A stretch of 10,257 nucleotides of DNA, from contig JAEYPB010000103.1 of assembly GCA_023411175.1 (NCBI GenBank), positions 1 through 10,257 on the forward strand, written 5' to 3'. Of this stretch, positions 1 through 8,011 are shown piece after piece. This DNA is from Bacillota bacterium. GTDB taxonomy: Bacteria > Bacillota > Clostridia > Christensenellales > Aristaeellaceae. The position numbers were made by a program, and so were the translations under genes. Positions within the stretch are counted from its first letter, which is position 1, and each line of letters begins with the position of its first letter. The notes under the pieces are model-generated. The model worked only from the letters and a program-made list of their open reading frames with translations. It ran no database searches and was not told where the DNA came from.

Positions 1-518
<518 letters not shown>

Positions 519-540
519 GCGCAGAAAAGCTGATTAAAAT

Positions 541-580
541 GATCCGGGCTTCCGCTTAGGGAGCCCGGATCAATCATTTG
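541..580 (+). terminator. Intrinsic terminator of gap
   Basis: A 10-bp perfect stem (GATCCGGGCT at 541-550 with AGCCCGGATC at 562-571) can be extended inward by two C-G pairs and one T-G wobble to a 5-base loop. It is followed by a short, weak T-containing tract (aatcattt). Its position 22 bases after the gap stop suits a rho-independent terminator. The poor T-run is the main weakness. Confidence 0.7.
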
Positions 581-754
581 AGGCCTCAAGGGAAAGCCGA
601 AGCGCTCCGAGACCCCGGAGGCATGATTGGCGAGGAACCAGGGGATTCTGCGGTCTTGCCAAAACAAATGGCCAGACCCCCGTGGAAGGGAGCCCGGCCG
701 AAAGATATCGCTTGGGCGCTTATGCCCAGATGCGAATATCCGTCATATGCTTTA
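572..754. other. Convergent spacer between gap and the Rrf2 gene, with imperfect hairpins
   Basis: No convincing gene lies here. The stretch can form an imperfect hairpin at 627-662 (TTGGCGAG with CTTGCCAA, inner ACC/GGT and CAG/CTG pairs) and a small one at 712-729 (TTGGGC with GCCCAG). Neither has a T-run on either strand, so they are not clear terminators for the Rrf2 gene, which ends at 755. They could be weak 3' structures of its mRNA or chance pairing in GC-rich DNA. Confidence 0.35.
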
Positions 755-1186
755 TCAGATGGAGTAATCGCAGACGGGGGACTCCTCCTCCGCGACGTCT
801 GCCAGCGTGACGGAGTCCAGGTACTCGTTGACCACTTTGTACAGCCCTTCCCAAAGGCCCAGCGTCGGGCAGATGTCCCGGCGAGGACAGCGGTTGGGGT
901 CGTGGTCCAGGCAGGCCACCGGGGCGAGAGGACCTTCCAACGCGCGGATGATCTCACCGGCGGTGTATTCGGCGGTGGGGCGGGTGAGCTGGTAGCCGCC
1001 GGCCGCGCCCCTGCTTGAGCGCAGAAGGCCCGCGCGGCTAAGGCCGGAAACGATCTGCTCCAGGTATTTGACCGAGATGCCCTGCCGCTTGGAAATATCC
1101 TTGAGCGCGATCCACTCCCCGGTATCGTGCTGTGCAAGATCGATCATGAGCCTGAGCGCGTATCGGCCCTTCGCGGAAATCTTCAT
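755..1186 (-). CDS. Rrf2/IscR-family transcriptional regulator with Cys cluster
   Basis: This is a 143-residue winged-helix repressor or sensor of the Rrf2 family (IscR, NsrR, CymR, RirA). The N-terminus MKISAKGRYALRLMIDLA and the segment KDISKRQGISVKYLEQIV (about residues 30-47) form the DNA-binding domain, and GGYQL (64-68) is the wing. Cysteines at 92, 100 and 106 (spacing x7, x5) sit where IscR and NsrR hold an Fe-S cluster; a fourth Cys is at 139. An Fe-S or thiol switch is therefore likely, but the ligand (O2, NO, iron or cysteine status) cannot be told from sequence. The ATG at 1186 has an upstream GGAGG 11 bases away. The gene is transcribed divergently from the atp operon, and an 11-base dyad overlaps its -10, which suggests autoregulation. 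The family call is firm; the specific member is not resolved. Confidence 0.93.
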   Translation of the reverse strand: MKISAKGRYALRLMIDLAQHDTGEWIALKDISKRQGISVKYLEQIVSGLSRAGLLRSSRGAAGGYQLTRPTAEYTAGEIIRALEGPLAPVACLDHDPNRCPRRDICPTLGLWEGLYKVVNEYLDSVTLADVAEEESPVCDYSI

Positions 1187-1217
1187 AATTTCTTAAACCT
1201 CCGATATGATTACAGGT

Positions 1218-1246
1218 ATTATACCACGTTTCGGGGGCTGTGAAAA
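1218..1246 (-). promoter_or_regulatory. Promoter of the Rrf2 gene with dyad over the -10
   Basis: On the - strand, TTTTCA (1241-1246, 4/6 match to the -35 consensus) lies 17 bases from a perfect TATAAT (1218-1223). A GGAGG at 1198-1202 follows downstream. On the + strand, GGTAT-T-ATACC (1215-1225) is a perfect 5+1+5 dyad covering the -10, a plausible place for repressor binding. The dyad could also be a by-product of the TATAAT core. Confidence 0.75.
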
Positions 1247-1508
1247 GTCTTCGCCGGGATTTCTGGTGTCAATGGCAAGCTCTTTGTCAAGTGCGGCCTG
1301 ATGAAAGGCGCGGGTTTGCAGCTGCGGCCCCTCTGAAGATTCGCGGTAAAAGTTCGGCGAACGGTACGTAGGAGTGTTCTGGGCGGCATGGCTTCGTTTT
1401 TGCATTTTTGCTGGCGGATTACTGCAATTTTGAGGTATGATGCCCGTGTCTTTGCGAGGAAGTCTAAGCTTAACAGAATTGAACCCCATTTTTTCACAGT
1501 GAGACTTA
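1231..1508. other. Divergent intergenic control region, no gene seen
   Basis: This lies between the rrf2 and atp promoters. Open frames here have no ribosome binding site or recognisable family, and I regard none as real. A TATGAT at 1436-1441 could be a second -10 for the atp operon, but no good -35 stands 16-18 bases upstream. On the - strand two exact TTGACA hexamers (1267-1272 and 1285-1290) stand 18 bases apart with no -10 at the right distance. TAAGCTTA (1465-1472) is a short palindrome. The length leaves room for regulator sites, but I cannot identify any. Confidence 0.4.
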
Positions 1509-1544
1509 TTGCGCAAGCGGGCGGCGAGGGGTATAATACTTAAT
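1509..1544 (+). promoter_or_regulatory. Promoter of the atp operon
   Basis: TTGCGC (1509-1514) is a partial -35, 17 bases before a perfect TATAAT (1532-1537). The expected transcription start, about 7 bases after the -10, falls at 1544-1545, right on the ATG of atpI, so the first message may have almost no leader. The bases 1530-1539 (GGTATAATAC) are identical to the -10 context of the Rrf2 gene, and GTAT-A-ATAC (1531-1539) is a perfect small dyad. Confidence 0.65.
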
Positions 1545-1799
1545 ATGGATGCCATATTTGCCGCGTGCGCGGCGCTTATCGGGGCAATGGTTGGCTGGGC
1601 GCAGTTCAGGCTGCTGCAGTTGACCGTGCTCCAAGGAAAAATCTGGTTGATCGCGGTCAAGCTGCCGCTGTGGCTGGCGACCATGCTTGCCGCTGCGGCC
1701 GTGTCAATTTGGAGCCTTGCCGGCTTTGCGGCGGGCGCGACCATCACATTCATCGCCCTCGGCGTCGTCCGTTGGCGCGAAATGCGCAAAGGAGAATGA
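1545..1799 (+). CDS. atpI: ATP synthase subunit I-like small membrane protein
   Basis: An 84-residue hydrophobic protein opens the operon. In other bacteria AtpI helps assemble the c-ring and is not part of the finished enzyme. Three hydrophobic stretches are visible (roughly residues 4-20, 33-50 and 55-72), with a positive end RWREMRKGE. Similarity to named AtpI proteins is weak, so the call rests mainly on size, membrane character and position directly before atpB. I chose the ATG at 1545; the frame extends to a TTG at 1509, but that codon lies in the -35 element and the extension would run through the -10. No Shine-Dalgarno sequence precedes 1545, in line with leaderless translation; an internal ATG at 1587 is a less likely start. 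The stop is 9 bases before atpB. Confidence 0.72.
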   Translation: MDAIFAACAALIGAMVGWAQFRLLQLTVLQGKIWLIAVKLPLWLATMLAAAAVSIWSLAGFAAGATITFIALGVVRWREMRKGE

Positions 1800-1808
1800 G
1801 CCTTTCGT

Positions 1809-2477
1809 ATGGAAGTAAGTGTCAACATCTATCCTGTGCCCTTTGAGGTGTTCGGCGTCAACGTCGGACAGAGCGTGGTGCTGGGCTGGGGCGTTCTGGC
1901 AGTTCTGATCCCTCTGTTGGTTATTGTGAATCGCTACATCCGCAAGCGCTTTTCCGAAAGGCCCAAGGGGCTTCAGACGGTGCTTGAGATGATGATCGGC
2001 GGCATCGAGAAGTGGGCCAGGGGCTATGTAGGCGAGTCCGCCCCGTTCATCGCCCCGCTGACGCTGACCCTGATGGTCTACGTGTTCTTTGCGTCGATCA
2101 TCGAACTGTTCGGCCTGCCCGCCGCCACGGGCGACATCAACTGCGCGCTGGCGCTGGGCCTCACCTGCTTTATCGGGGTCAATGTGACGGGCTTCCGCTA
2201 TCGCGGCCTCAAGGGCCGTCTCGCCGGGATGTGCCACCCATCGCCCGTCGTGTTCCCGATCCGCCTCCTGACGGACTTCATCACACCATTTTCGATGGCC
2301 ATCCGTCTCTTCGCCAACATTCTCGTGGGCGCGGTCATCATGGAGATGATTTACCACCTCATGCCCGTGGTGGTACCGGCGGCGTTTTCATCGTTTTTCA
2401 CGGTGTTTGAGATCGGCATCCAGGTGTTTGTCATCGGCCTACTGTCGCTGATCTACACCAGCGAGGCCGTTGAATAA
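1809..2477 (+). CDS. atpB: ATP synthase F0 subunit a
   Basis: This is the 222-residue integral membrane subunit that provides the two ion half-channels next to the c-ring. The essential Arg is seen at 166 in SMAIRLFANILVG, matching the invariant Arg of E. coli subunit a (R210). Gln205 in FEIGIQVFVIGLLSLIY lies where the last-helix Gln interacts with it. Membrane segments are at about 22-41, 83-102, 112-127, 165-187 and 192-216, and the N-terminus is short, as in many Firmicutes. AAAGGAG at 1788-1794 is the likely ribosome binding site, a little far (14 bases) from the ATG at 1809; coupling with atpI termination may help. An out-of-frame ATG at 1796 is not a credible start. Confidence 0.96.
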   Translation: MEVSVNIYPVPFEVFGVNVGQSVVLGWGVLAVLIPLLVIVNRYIRKRFSERPKGLQTVLEMMIGGIEKWARGYVGESAPFIAPLTLTLMVYVFFASIIELFGLPAATGDINCALALGLTCFIGVNVTGFRYRGLKGRLAGMCHPSPVVFPIRLLTDFITPFSMAIRLFANILVGAVIMEMIYHLMPVVVPAAFSSFFTVFEIGIQVFVIGLLSLIYTSEAVE

Positions 2478-2513
2478 GGTTTCGTAAACCAGCGAACAAG
2501 AGGAGGAACCATC

Positions 2514-2753
2514 ATGTCACCACTTGGACTCATCGCAATCGGCGCAGGTATCGCGGTTTTGTGCGGCGCGGGCGCCGCAATCGGCATGGGCATAGCGACC
2601 GCCAGGGCTTCGGAGGCCATTGCCCGCCAGCCGGAAGCCCACGGCAAGATCAACTCGTCGCTGCTGTTCGGCCTTATCCTGATGGAAACCTGCGCCATCT
2701 ACGCGCTTCTGGTGGCTATCCTGCTCATTTTCGTTCTGGGCGCCAAGGTGTAG
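2514..2753 (+). CDS. atpE: ATP synthase F0 subunit c
   Basis: This is the 79-residue hairpin protein that forms the rotating proteolipid ring. Helix 1 carries the Gly-rich packing motif GAGAAIGMG (18-26; the third Gly of GxGxGxGxG is Ala), the loop has ARQPEA (37-42), and helix 2 has the ion-carrying Glu58 in LMETCAIY. Aligned with the Na+ enzyme of Ilyobacter tartaricus, Glu58, Thr59 and Tyr63 match E65, S66 and Y70, but the key Gln32 is Met25 here. This points to H+ coupling or a weakened Na+ site; it is an inference by hand alignment. A strong AGGAGG lies 8 bases before the ATG. The spacing to atpB and to atpF is 36 bases on each side. Confidence 0.97.
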   Translation: MSPLGLIAIGAGIAVLCGAGAAIGMGIATARASEAIARQPEAHGKINSSLLFGLILMETCAIYALLVAILLIFVLGAKV

Positions 2754-2789
2754 CACTTCCAAAGGCACCAGAAACGGAGGGATCGAGGC

Positions 2790-3281
2790 TTGGAAGGACT
2801 GTTTAATCCAACCACCATTCTATTGCACATGTTCAACACGGCCCTGCTCCTGGCCGCGTTGTATTTCCTGCTGTTCAAACCCGTCAGGAAATTCCTGAAG
2901 GCGCGGGAGGACAAGGTGGCGGGGCAGCTTGACGAGGCCGCGGAGAGCCAGAAAAAGGCGGCTGTACTGCTCGACGAGCGCAAAAAGCAGCTCGACGGCG
3001 CGGCCAGCGAGGTCGCAAGCCTCATCAGGACAGGCGAATCGCAGGGCAAGGCCCGCGCCGACGCCGTGATCGCCGCCGCCGAGGCGGAGTCCAGGCAGAT
3101 CGCCGACAAGGCCAGGGTGCAGGTGCGCATTATCGAGCAGAACGCGCGTCAGGAGCTCTACGAGGATGCTGCGAAGCTCTCCGTACAGATTGCGGCGATG
3201 GTTCTGGAGCGCGAGGTCACCATCGAGGACCACAAGCGGCTGCTCAGGGAGTTTCTTGAAAAGGCGGGCAAAAGCGAATGA
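2790..3281 (+). CDS. atpF: ATP synthase F0 subunit b
   Basis: This is the 163-residue peripheral stalk subunit, which works as a dimer joining subunit a to the F1 head. One N-terminal membrane helix (about 9-29, TTILLHMFNTALLLAALYFLLF) is followed by the conserved FKPVRKFLKARE and a long charged, alanine-rich helix that forms the right-handed coiled coil. The end, VTIEDHKRLLREFLEKAG, is the normal b C-terminus, so b is full length and is not fused to delta. The start is a TTG at 2790 with GGAGG (2776-2780) 9 bases upstream; there is no nearby in-frame ATG that would keep the membrane helix whole. It overlaps atpH by 4 bases (ATGA). Confidence 0.96.
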   Translation: MEGLFNPTTILLHMFNTALLLAALYFLLFKPVRKFLKAREDKVAGQLDEAAESQKKAAVLLDERKKQLDGAASEVASLIRTGESQGKARADAVIAAAEAESRQIADKARVQVRIIEQNARQELYEDAAKLSVQIAAMVLEREVTIEDHKRLLREFLEKAGKSE

Positions 3282-3509
3282 TAGAAGGCGTTGTAAAAAC
3301 CGCTTTTTCGCTGACGCCCGAAGAAAAGGCGGCGCTTGAGGCGCGGCTTCAGGAGCTCTACGGCGCTCCGGTGAGCCTGACCGAACGGTTGGACGAGGCG
3401 CTCATCGCCGGGATCACCGTTGAAATCGGCGGCCGCGTCATGGACAATTCGCTCAAAGGCAGGCTTGCGACCGTCAGGCGCGAGCTCACGAAACGGGGGT
3501 CGGGCCACG

Positions 3510-3517
<8 letters not shown>
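3278..3517 (+). CDS. atpH: ATP synthase F1 subunit delta, C-terminal domain only
   Basis: Delta (OSCP) normally has about 175-180 residues: an N-terminal six-helix bundle that grips the top of the alpha/beta head and a C-terminal domain that binds subunit b. This protein has 79 residues and matches only the C-terminal domain: VVKTAFSLTPEEKAALEARL, then APVSLTERLDEALIAGITVE and GGRVMDNSLKGRLATVRREL, which correspond to the family pattern with iaGv.i..Gd.v.DgSv.grL. There is no room for the missing part: the ATG overlaps the atpF stop by 4 bases and the gene overlaps atpA by 8. The frame is clean, so this looks like a stable short form and not a recent frameshift. The partner domain could be encoded elsewhere or be dispensable. 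The domain call is firm; function is inferred from position. Confidence 0.88.
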
Positions 3518-5035
<1,518 letters not shown>

Positions 5036-5039
<4 letters not shown>

Positions 5040-5911
5040 ACAGCGTCTCGGAGATCCGCCACCACATCAAGGTGATTGACGACACATCAAAGATCACCAG
5101 GGCCATGCATTTGATCGCTTCAGCCAAGATGAAGCGCGCCATGTACATGCACGACCAGAACCTGGCGTTTTTCAACCAGGTGCGCGCGGGCATCCGCTTC
5201 GTCATGGATACGGCCAGCGGCACGATCAACAACCGCTTTTTCCGGGAGCACGGGCGGAAGGCGGCGTACCTCGTGATCGCGGCGGACAAAGGGCTGTGCG
5301 GCGGGTATAACCAGCAGGTTCTAAAGCAGGCGATGGACATCATCGAAAACAGCGGACATCAAAATGTCAAGCTGTTCACCGTCGGCCATATCGGCACGGA
5401 TTTCTTCGTTCGGCGCGGCCTCTCGCCCGACGTGCACTTCCAGCACGTCATCCAAAAACCTACGCTGCGCCACGCCAGGCGGATCACGGCCGCGATGATC
5501 GAGCTGTTTCTGTCAAAGAACGTGGACGAGGTCTACGTGATCTATACCATGATGGGCGACCGGGGCGCTTTAAAGCCGACGGTCATGCGGCTTTTGCCGC
5601 TGTTGCCGGAGGATTTTGCCGATACGGAGCCCATCCACGCAAAGGTTTCCGGGTTTGACTTTTTTCCGTCGCCCGCTGAGGTGGGCGAGGCAATGGCCCA
5701 TGACTACCTGATGGGGCTGGTGTATTCGGCGCTGGCCCAGTCCTACGCCAGCGAGAATCGGGCGCGGATGACCGCCATGGACAACGCCACCCGAAACGCC
5801 GGAGAAATGCTGGAAAAGCTCAGGCTTCAACTCAACCATGTGCGGCAGGACGCGATCACCCAGGAGATCACGGAGATCATGGGCGGCACAGTAGGGGAGG
5901 AACTGGAATGA
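5036..5911 (+). CDS. atpG: ATP synthase F1 subunit gamma
   Basis: This is the 291-residue central rotor shaft. The N-terminal helix carries SEIRHHIKVIDDTSKITRAMHLIASAKM (family pattern IrrRI.sv.nt.KITkAM.mvaaaK), the middle has the Rossmann-like core with VIAADKGLCGGYN, and the C-terminal helix ends SENRARMTAMDNATRNAGEM, then RQDAITQEITEIMGG, both highly conserved. Length is normal. The start is the ATG at 5036, overlapping the atpA stop (ATGA) with GGGGG 5 bases before it; an in-frame ATG at 5009 would add a Gly-rich stretch not seen in the family. It overlaps atpD by 4 bases, so alpha, gamma and beta are probably translated in a coupled way. Confidence 0.98.
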
Positions 5912-7320
5912 CAACGGGAACCGTGGTGCGCATCATCGGGCCGGTGCTGGACGTTCAATTCAAGCAGGGCGCCTTCCCGCCAATCCATACGCTGCTCTAT
6001 GTGATCAGCAAAGACCGCAGGGTGGCTGTGGAAGTCATGCAGCACCGGACGGACTGCGTGCGCTGCATCGCGCTGGAGGCTACGGAAGGCCTTTCCCGCG
6101 GGCTCCCGGTGGATGACACCGGCGCACCGATCACCGTGCCGGTGGGCCGCGCGACCCTGGGCCGCGCGCTGGATGTGCTGGGCAACCCCATCGACGGCAA
6201 GCCGTCGGTGGCCTCGGATGAGCGACTGCCCGTCCACCGCCGCGCGCCGGAGTTTGACAAACAACAGCCGGTCGCGCAGATGTTTGAAACCGGCATCAAG
6301 GTTATCGACCTGCTCGCGCCCTACGCCAAGGGCGGAAAGATCGGCCTGTTCGGCGGCGCGGGCGTCGGCAAGACTGTTTTGATCCTCGAGCTCATCCACA
6401 ACATCGCCATCGAGCACGGCGGCTTTTCGGTGTTCACGGGTGTGGGCGAGCGCTCCCGCGAAGGCAACGACCTGATTCTCGAAATGGAGCGCTCCGGCGT
6501 CATCGACAAGACCGCGATGGTCTTCGGGCAGATGAACGAGCCGCCGGGAGCCCGCATGCGCGTCGCGCTGACGGGCCTGACGCTGGCGGAGCACTTCCGC
6601 GATCAGGAAAAGCAGGACGTGCTCCTGTTCATCGACAACATCTTCCGCTACGTTCAGGCGGGCAGTGAGGTTTCCGCGCTGCTGGGCCGCATTCCTTCGG
6701 CGGTCGGCTACCAGCCGACGCTGGCGACCGAGATCGGCGCGCTGGAGGAGCGCATCACCTCCACCGATCAGGGCTCGATCACATCGGTGCAGGCGGTCTA
6801 CGTGCCCGCCGACGACCTGACCGACCCGGCCCCCGCCGCGATATTCTCCCACCTGGACGCCACCACGGTGCTGTCCCGCCAGGTGGCGGAGCTGGGCATC
6901 TATCCTGCGGTCAGCCCGCTGGATTCATCCTCCCGCATCCTGACGCCGGACGTGGTGGGCGAGGAGCATTACCAGGTCGCGCTCCGCGTGCTGGCGGCGC
7001 TGCAGCGCTACCGCGAATTGCAGGACATCATCGCGATCCTCGGCATGGACGAACTGACAGAGGAAGACAAAAAGACCGTGCTGCGCGCCCGCCGCATCCA
7101 GCGGTTCCTGTCGCAGCCGATGCATGTGGCCGAGGTATTCAGCGGCATGCCCGGGCGGTACGTAAAGGTGGCCGATACGGTGGCCTCCTTTAAGGCTATC
7201 GTCGACGGCGAGGTGGACGACCTGCCCGAGGCCGCGTTCTTCATGGTCGGCACGTTGGCCGAGGCCAAGGAGAAGGGCAAGCAGCTGATCAAGGCCGCCC
7301 AGGATCAAGAGGAGGCGTGA
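5908..7320 (+). CDS. atpD: ATP synthase F1 subunit beta (catalytic)
   Basis: This is the 470-residue catalytic subunit, which makes ATP from ADP and phosphate. The Walker A motif is GGAGVGKT (149-156), the catalytic Glu181 lies in GVGERSREGNDL (the usual GERTREGN with Ser for Thr), Walker B is VLLFIDNIF with Asp243, and the coupling loop DELSEED reads DELTEED (381-387). Other expected blocks are present: GRIPSAVGYQPTLATEIG, ITSVQAVYVPADDLTDPAPA and SRILTPDVVGEEHY. The N-terminal beta barrel starts MTTGTVVRIIGPVLDVQF. All catalytic residues are kept, so the enzyme should be active. It begins inside the atpG stop (ATGA). Confidence 0.99.
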   Translation: MTTGTVVRIIGPVLDVQFKQGAFPPIHTLLYVISKDRRVAVEVMQHRTDCVRCIALEATEGLSRGLPVDDTGAPITVPVGRATLGRALDVLGNPIDGKPSVASDERLPVHRRAPEFDKQQPVAQMFETGIKVIDLLAPYAKGGKIGLFGGAGVGKTVLILELIHNIAIEHGGFSVFTGVGERSREGNDLILEMERSGVIDKTAMVFGQMNEPPGARMRVALTGLTLAEHFRDQEKQDVLLFIDNIFRYVQAGSEVSALLGRIPSAVGYQPTLATEIGALEERITSTDQGSITSVQAVYVPADDLTDPAPAAIFSHLDATTVLSRQVAELGIYPAVSPLDSSSRILTPDVVGEEHYQVALRVLAALQRYRELQDIIAILGMDELTEEDKKTVLRARRIQRFLSQPMHVAEVFSGMPGRYVKVADTVASFKAIVDGEVDDLPEAAFFMVGTLAEAKEKGKQLIKAAQDQEEA

Positions 7321-7322
7321 GC

Positions 7323-7733
7323 GTGACCTTTCGTCTTTCCGTGGTGACGCCGGAGCGCGCGTTCTTCGACGATCAGGTGGAAATGGTGGTGCTGCAAGCG
7401 CTGGATGGCGAGGTCGGCATACAGCCTGGCCACGCGCCCGCGCTGGTTGCGCTACGGGAGGGCATCACGCGCATCCAGCAGGACGGAGAGTGGCGGTGGT
7501 TTGCCGCCTCCAGCGGCTACGCATCCATCCTCCCGGACGGCGTGTACGCCGTGCTGCAGACCGCCGAATGGCCCGAGGAGATCGACGTGAACCGCGCGCT
7601 GCGCGAAAAGGAAGAGGCGGAAGAGATCATGCGCCAGAAGCAGAGCATGCAGGAGTACGCAATCACCCGCTCCATGCTCGCGCGCGCCATGGTGCGCCTC
7701 AGGATTACGAAGGACAGCAGCGATACCAAATAA
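7323..7733 (+). CDS. atpC: ATP synthase F1 subunit epsilon
   Basis: This is a 136-residue rotor-foot subunit that couples gamma to the c-ring and can brake ATP hydrolysis. The N-terminal beta sandwich (LSVVTPERAFFDDQVEMVVL, DGEVGIQPGHAP) and the two C-terminal helices (about 87-128) are both present. IDVNRA (87-92) matches the I/LDxxRA motif that binds ATP in epsilon of thermophilic Bacillus PS3, with Arg121, Arg125 and Arg127 in the second helix. I chose the GTG at 7323 because AGGAGG (7310-7315) is 7 bases away; the GTG at 7317 would overlap the atpD stop (GTGA) but leaves only 1 base after the Shine-Dalgarno. This is the last gene of the operon. Confidence 0.95.
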   Translation: MTFRLSVVTPERAFFDDQVEMVVLQALDGEVGIQPGHAPALVALREGITRIQQDGEWRWFAASSGYASILPDGVYAVLQTAEWPEEIDVNRALREKEEAEEIMRQKQSMQEYAITRSMLARAMVRLRITKDSSDTK

Positions 7734-7743
7734 CGAGGATAAA

Positions 7744-7762
7744 AGCGCCGGACATTCCGGCG
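7744..7762 (+). repeat. Palindromic element AGCGCCGGACATTCCGGCG, copy 1
   Basis: This 19-base element lies 10 bases after the atpC stop. It folds as CGCCGGA-cat-TCCGGCG (7 bp, 3-base loop). It is identical to the element at 7970-7988. It is followed by GCTCAG and has no T-run, so this copy is a poor terminator; it may be a 3' end or RNA-processing structure of the atp message. Confidence 0.75.
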
Positions 7763-7799
7763 GCTCAGACCATCAACAAAGTCCCCGCAGGGTTTCAAT

Positions 7800-7828
7800 C
7801 GTACCCGGCGGCGTGTACGCCGGGTACG
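7800..7828. repeat. Inverted repeat, 11-bp stem
   Basis: CGTACCCGGCG (7800-7810) pairs perfectly with CGCCGGGTACG (7818-7828) around a 7-base loop. There is no T-run afterwards. It directly abuts the next stem-loop (7829-7866) with no base between. Confidence 0.75.
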
Positions 7829-7866
7829 GGATAGCGCCACCAGTACGCATACTGGTGGCGCTATCC
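7829..7866. repeat. Perfect 17-bp inverted repeat with 4-base loop
   Basis: GGATAGCGCCACCAGTA (7829-7845) pairs without a mismatch with TACTGGTGGCGCTATCC (7850-7866) around CGCA. No T-run follows on either strand, so it is not a typical terminator. The length and perfection are far beyond chance for this window. It could be a strong RNA structure, a protein-binding palindrome, or a mobile repeat of REP/MITE type. Confidence 0.85.
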
Positions 7867-7885
7867 ACACCTTTAGTCAGTGCGA

Positions 7886-7915
7886 CGCCCGGAAATTCCA
7901 GAAGAATTTCAGGCG
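7886..7915. repeat. Imperfect inverted repeat
   Basis: GAAATTC (7892-7898) pairs with GAATTTC (7904-7910) around a 5-base loop, and outside it CGCC (7886-7889) pairs with GGCG (7912-7915) across a small internal loop. It is a weaker stem than its neighbours. Confidence 0.55.
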
Positions 7916-7934
7916 CACGCAGGCTCTTTCCTTT

Positions 7935-7965
7935 GCATCGGAAAAACCGAAGGGTTTTTCGATGC
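7935..7965. terminator. Bidirectional terminator-like hairpin
   Basis: GCATCGGAAAAACC (7935-7948) pairs with GGTTTTTCGATGC (7953-7965) with one bulged G and a 4-base loop. The A5/T5 tracts within the arms give a T-run after a short GC core on both strands. It could end transcription of the - strand gene (stop at 8012) and help end the atp message. Assignment is tentative. Confidence 0.5.
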
Positions 7966-7969
7966 TTTG

Positions 7970-7997
7970 AGCGCCGGACATTCCGGCGCTTTTCTTA
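7970..7997 (+). terminator. Intrinsic terminator (copy 2 of the 19-base element)
   Basis: AGCGCCGGA (7970-7978) pairs perfectly with TCCGGCGCT (7982-7990) around CAT, followed by TTTCTTA. This is a good rho-independent terminator on the + strand and probably ends the atp operon transcript. The first 19 bases repeat those at 7744-7762. On the - strand no T-run follows. Confidence 0.8.
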
Positions 7998-8011
7998 GGG
8001 CTCGGCCCGGT

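Noticed and set aside
578..1137. Long open frames on both strands over the Rrf2 gene
   Set aside because: They are GC-rich shadows of the 755-1186 gene: no family match, Arg/Pro/Ala-rich composition, no ribosome binding site.
1267..1290. Two TTGACA hexamers on the - strand, 18 bases apart
   Set aside because: Neither has a -10 at 16-18 bases; the rrf2 promoter at 1218-1246 explains transcription better.
1219..1497. 92-codon open frame on the - strand in the divergent region
   Set aside because: No ribosome binding site or recognisable domain, and it runs across the rrf2 promoter; treated as chance.
1704..2357. 217-codon - strand frame over atpI/atpB
   Set aside because: It is antisense to the well-supported subunit a gene and shows no family features.
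7744..7990. CRISPR array
   Set aside because: There are only two copies of the 19-base element, 226 bases apart, and the hairpins between them differ from each other.
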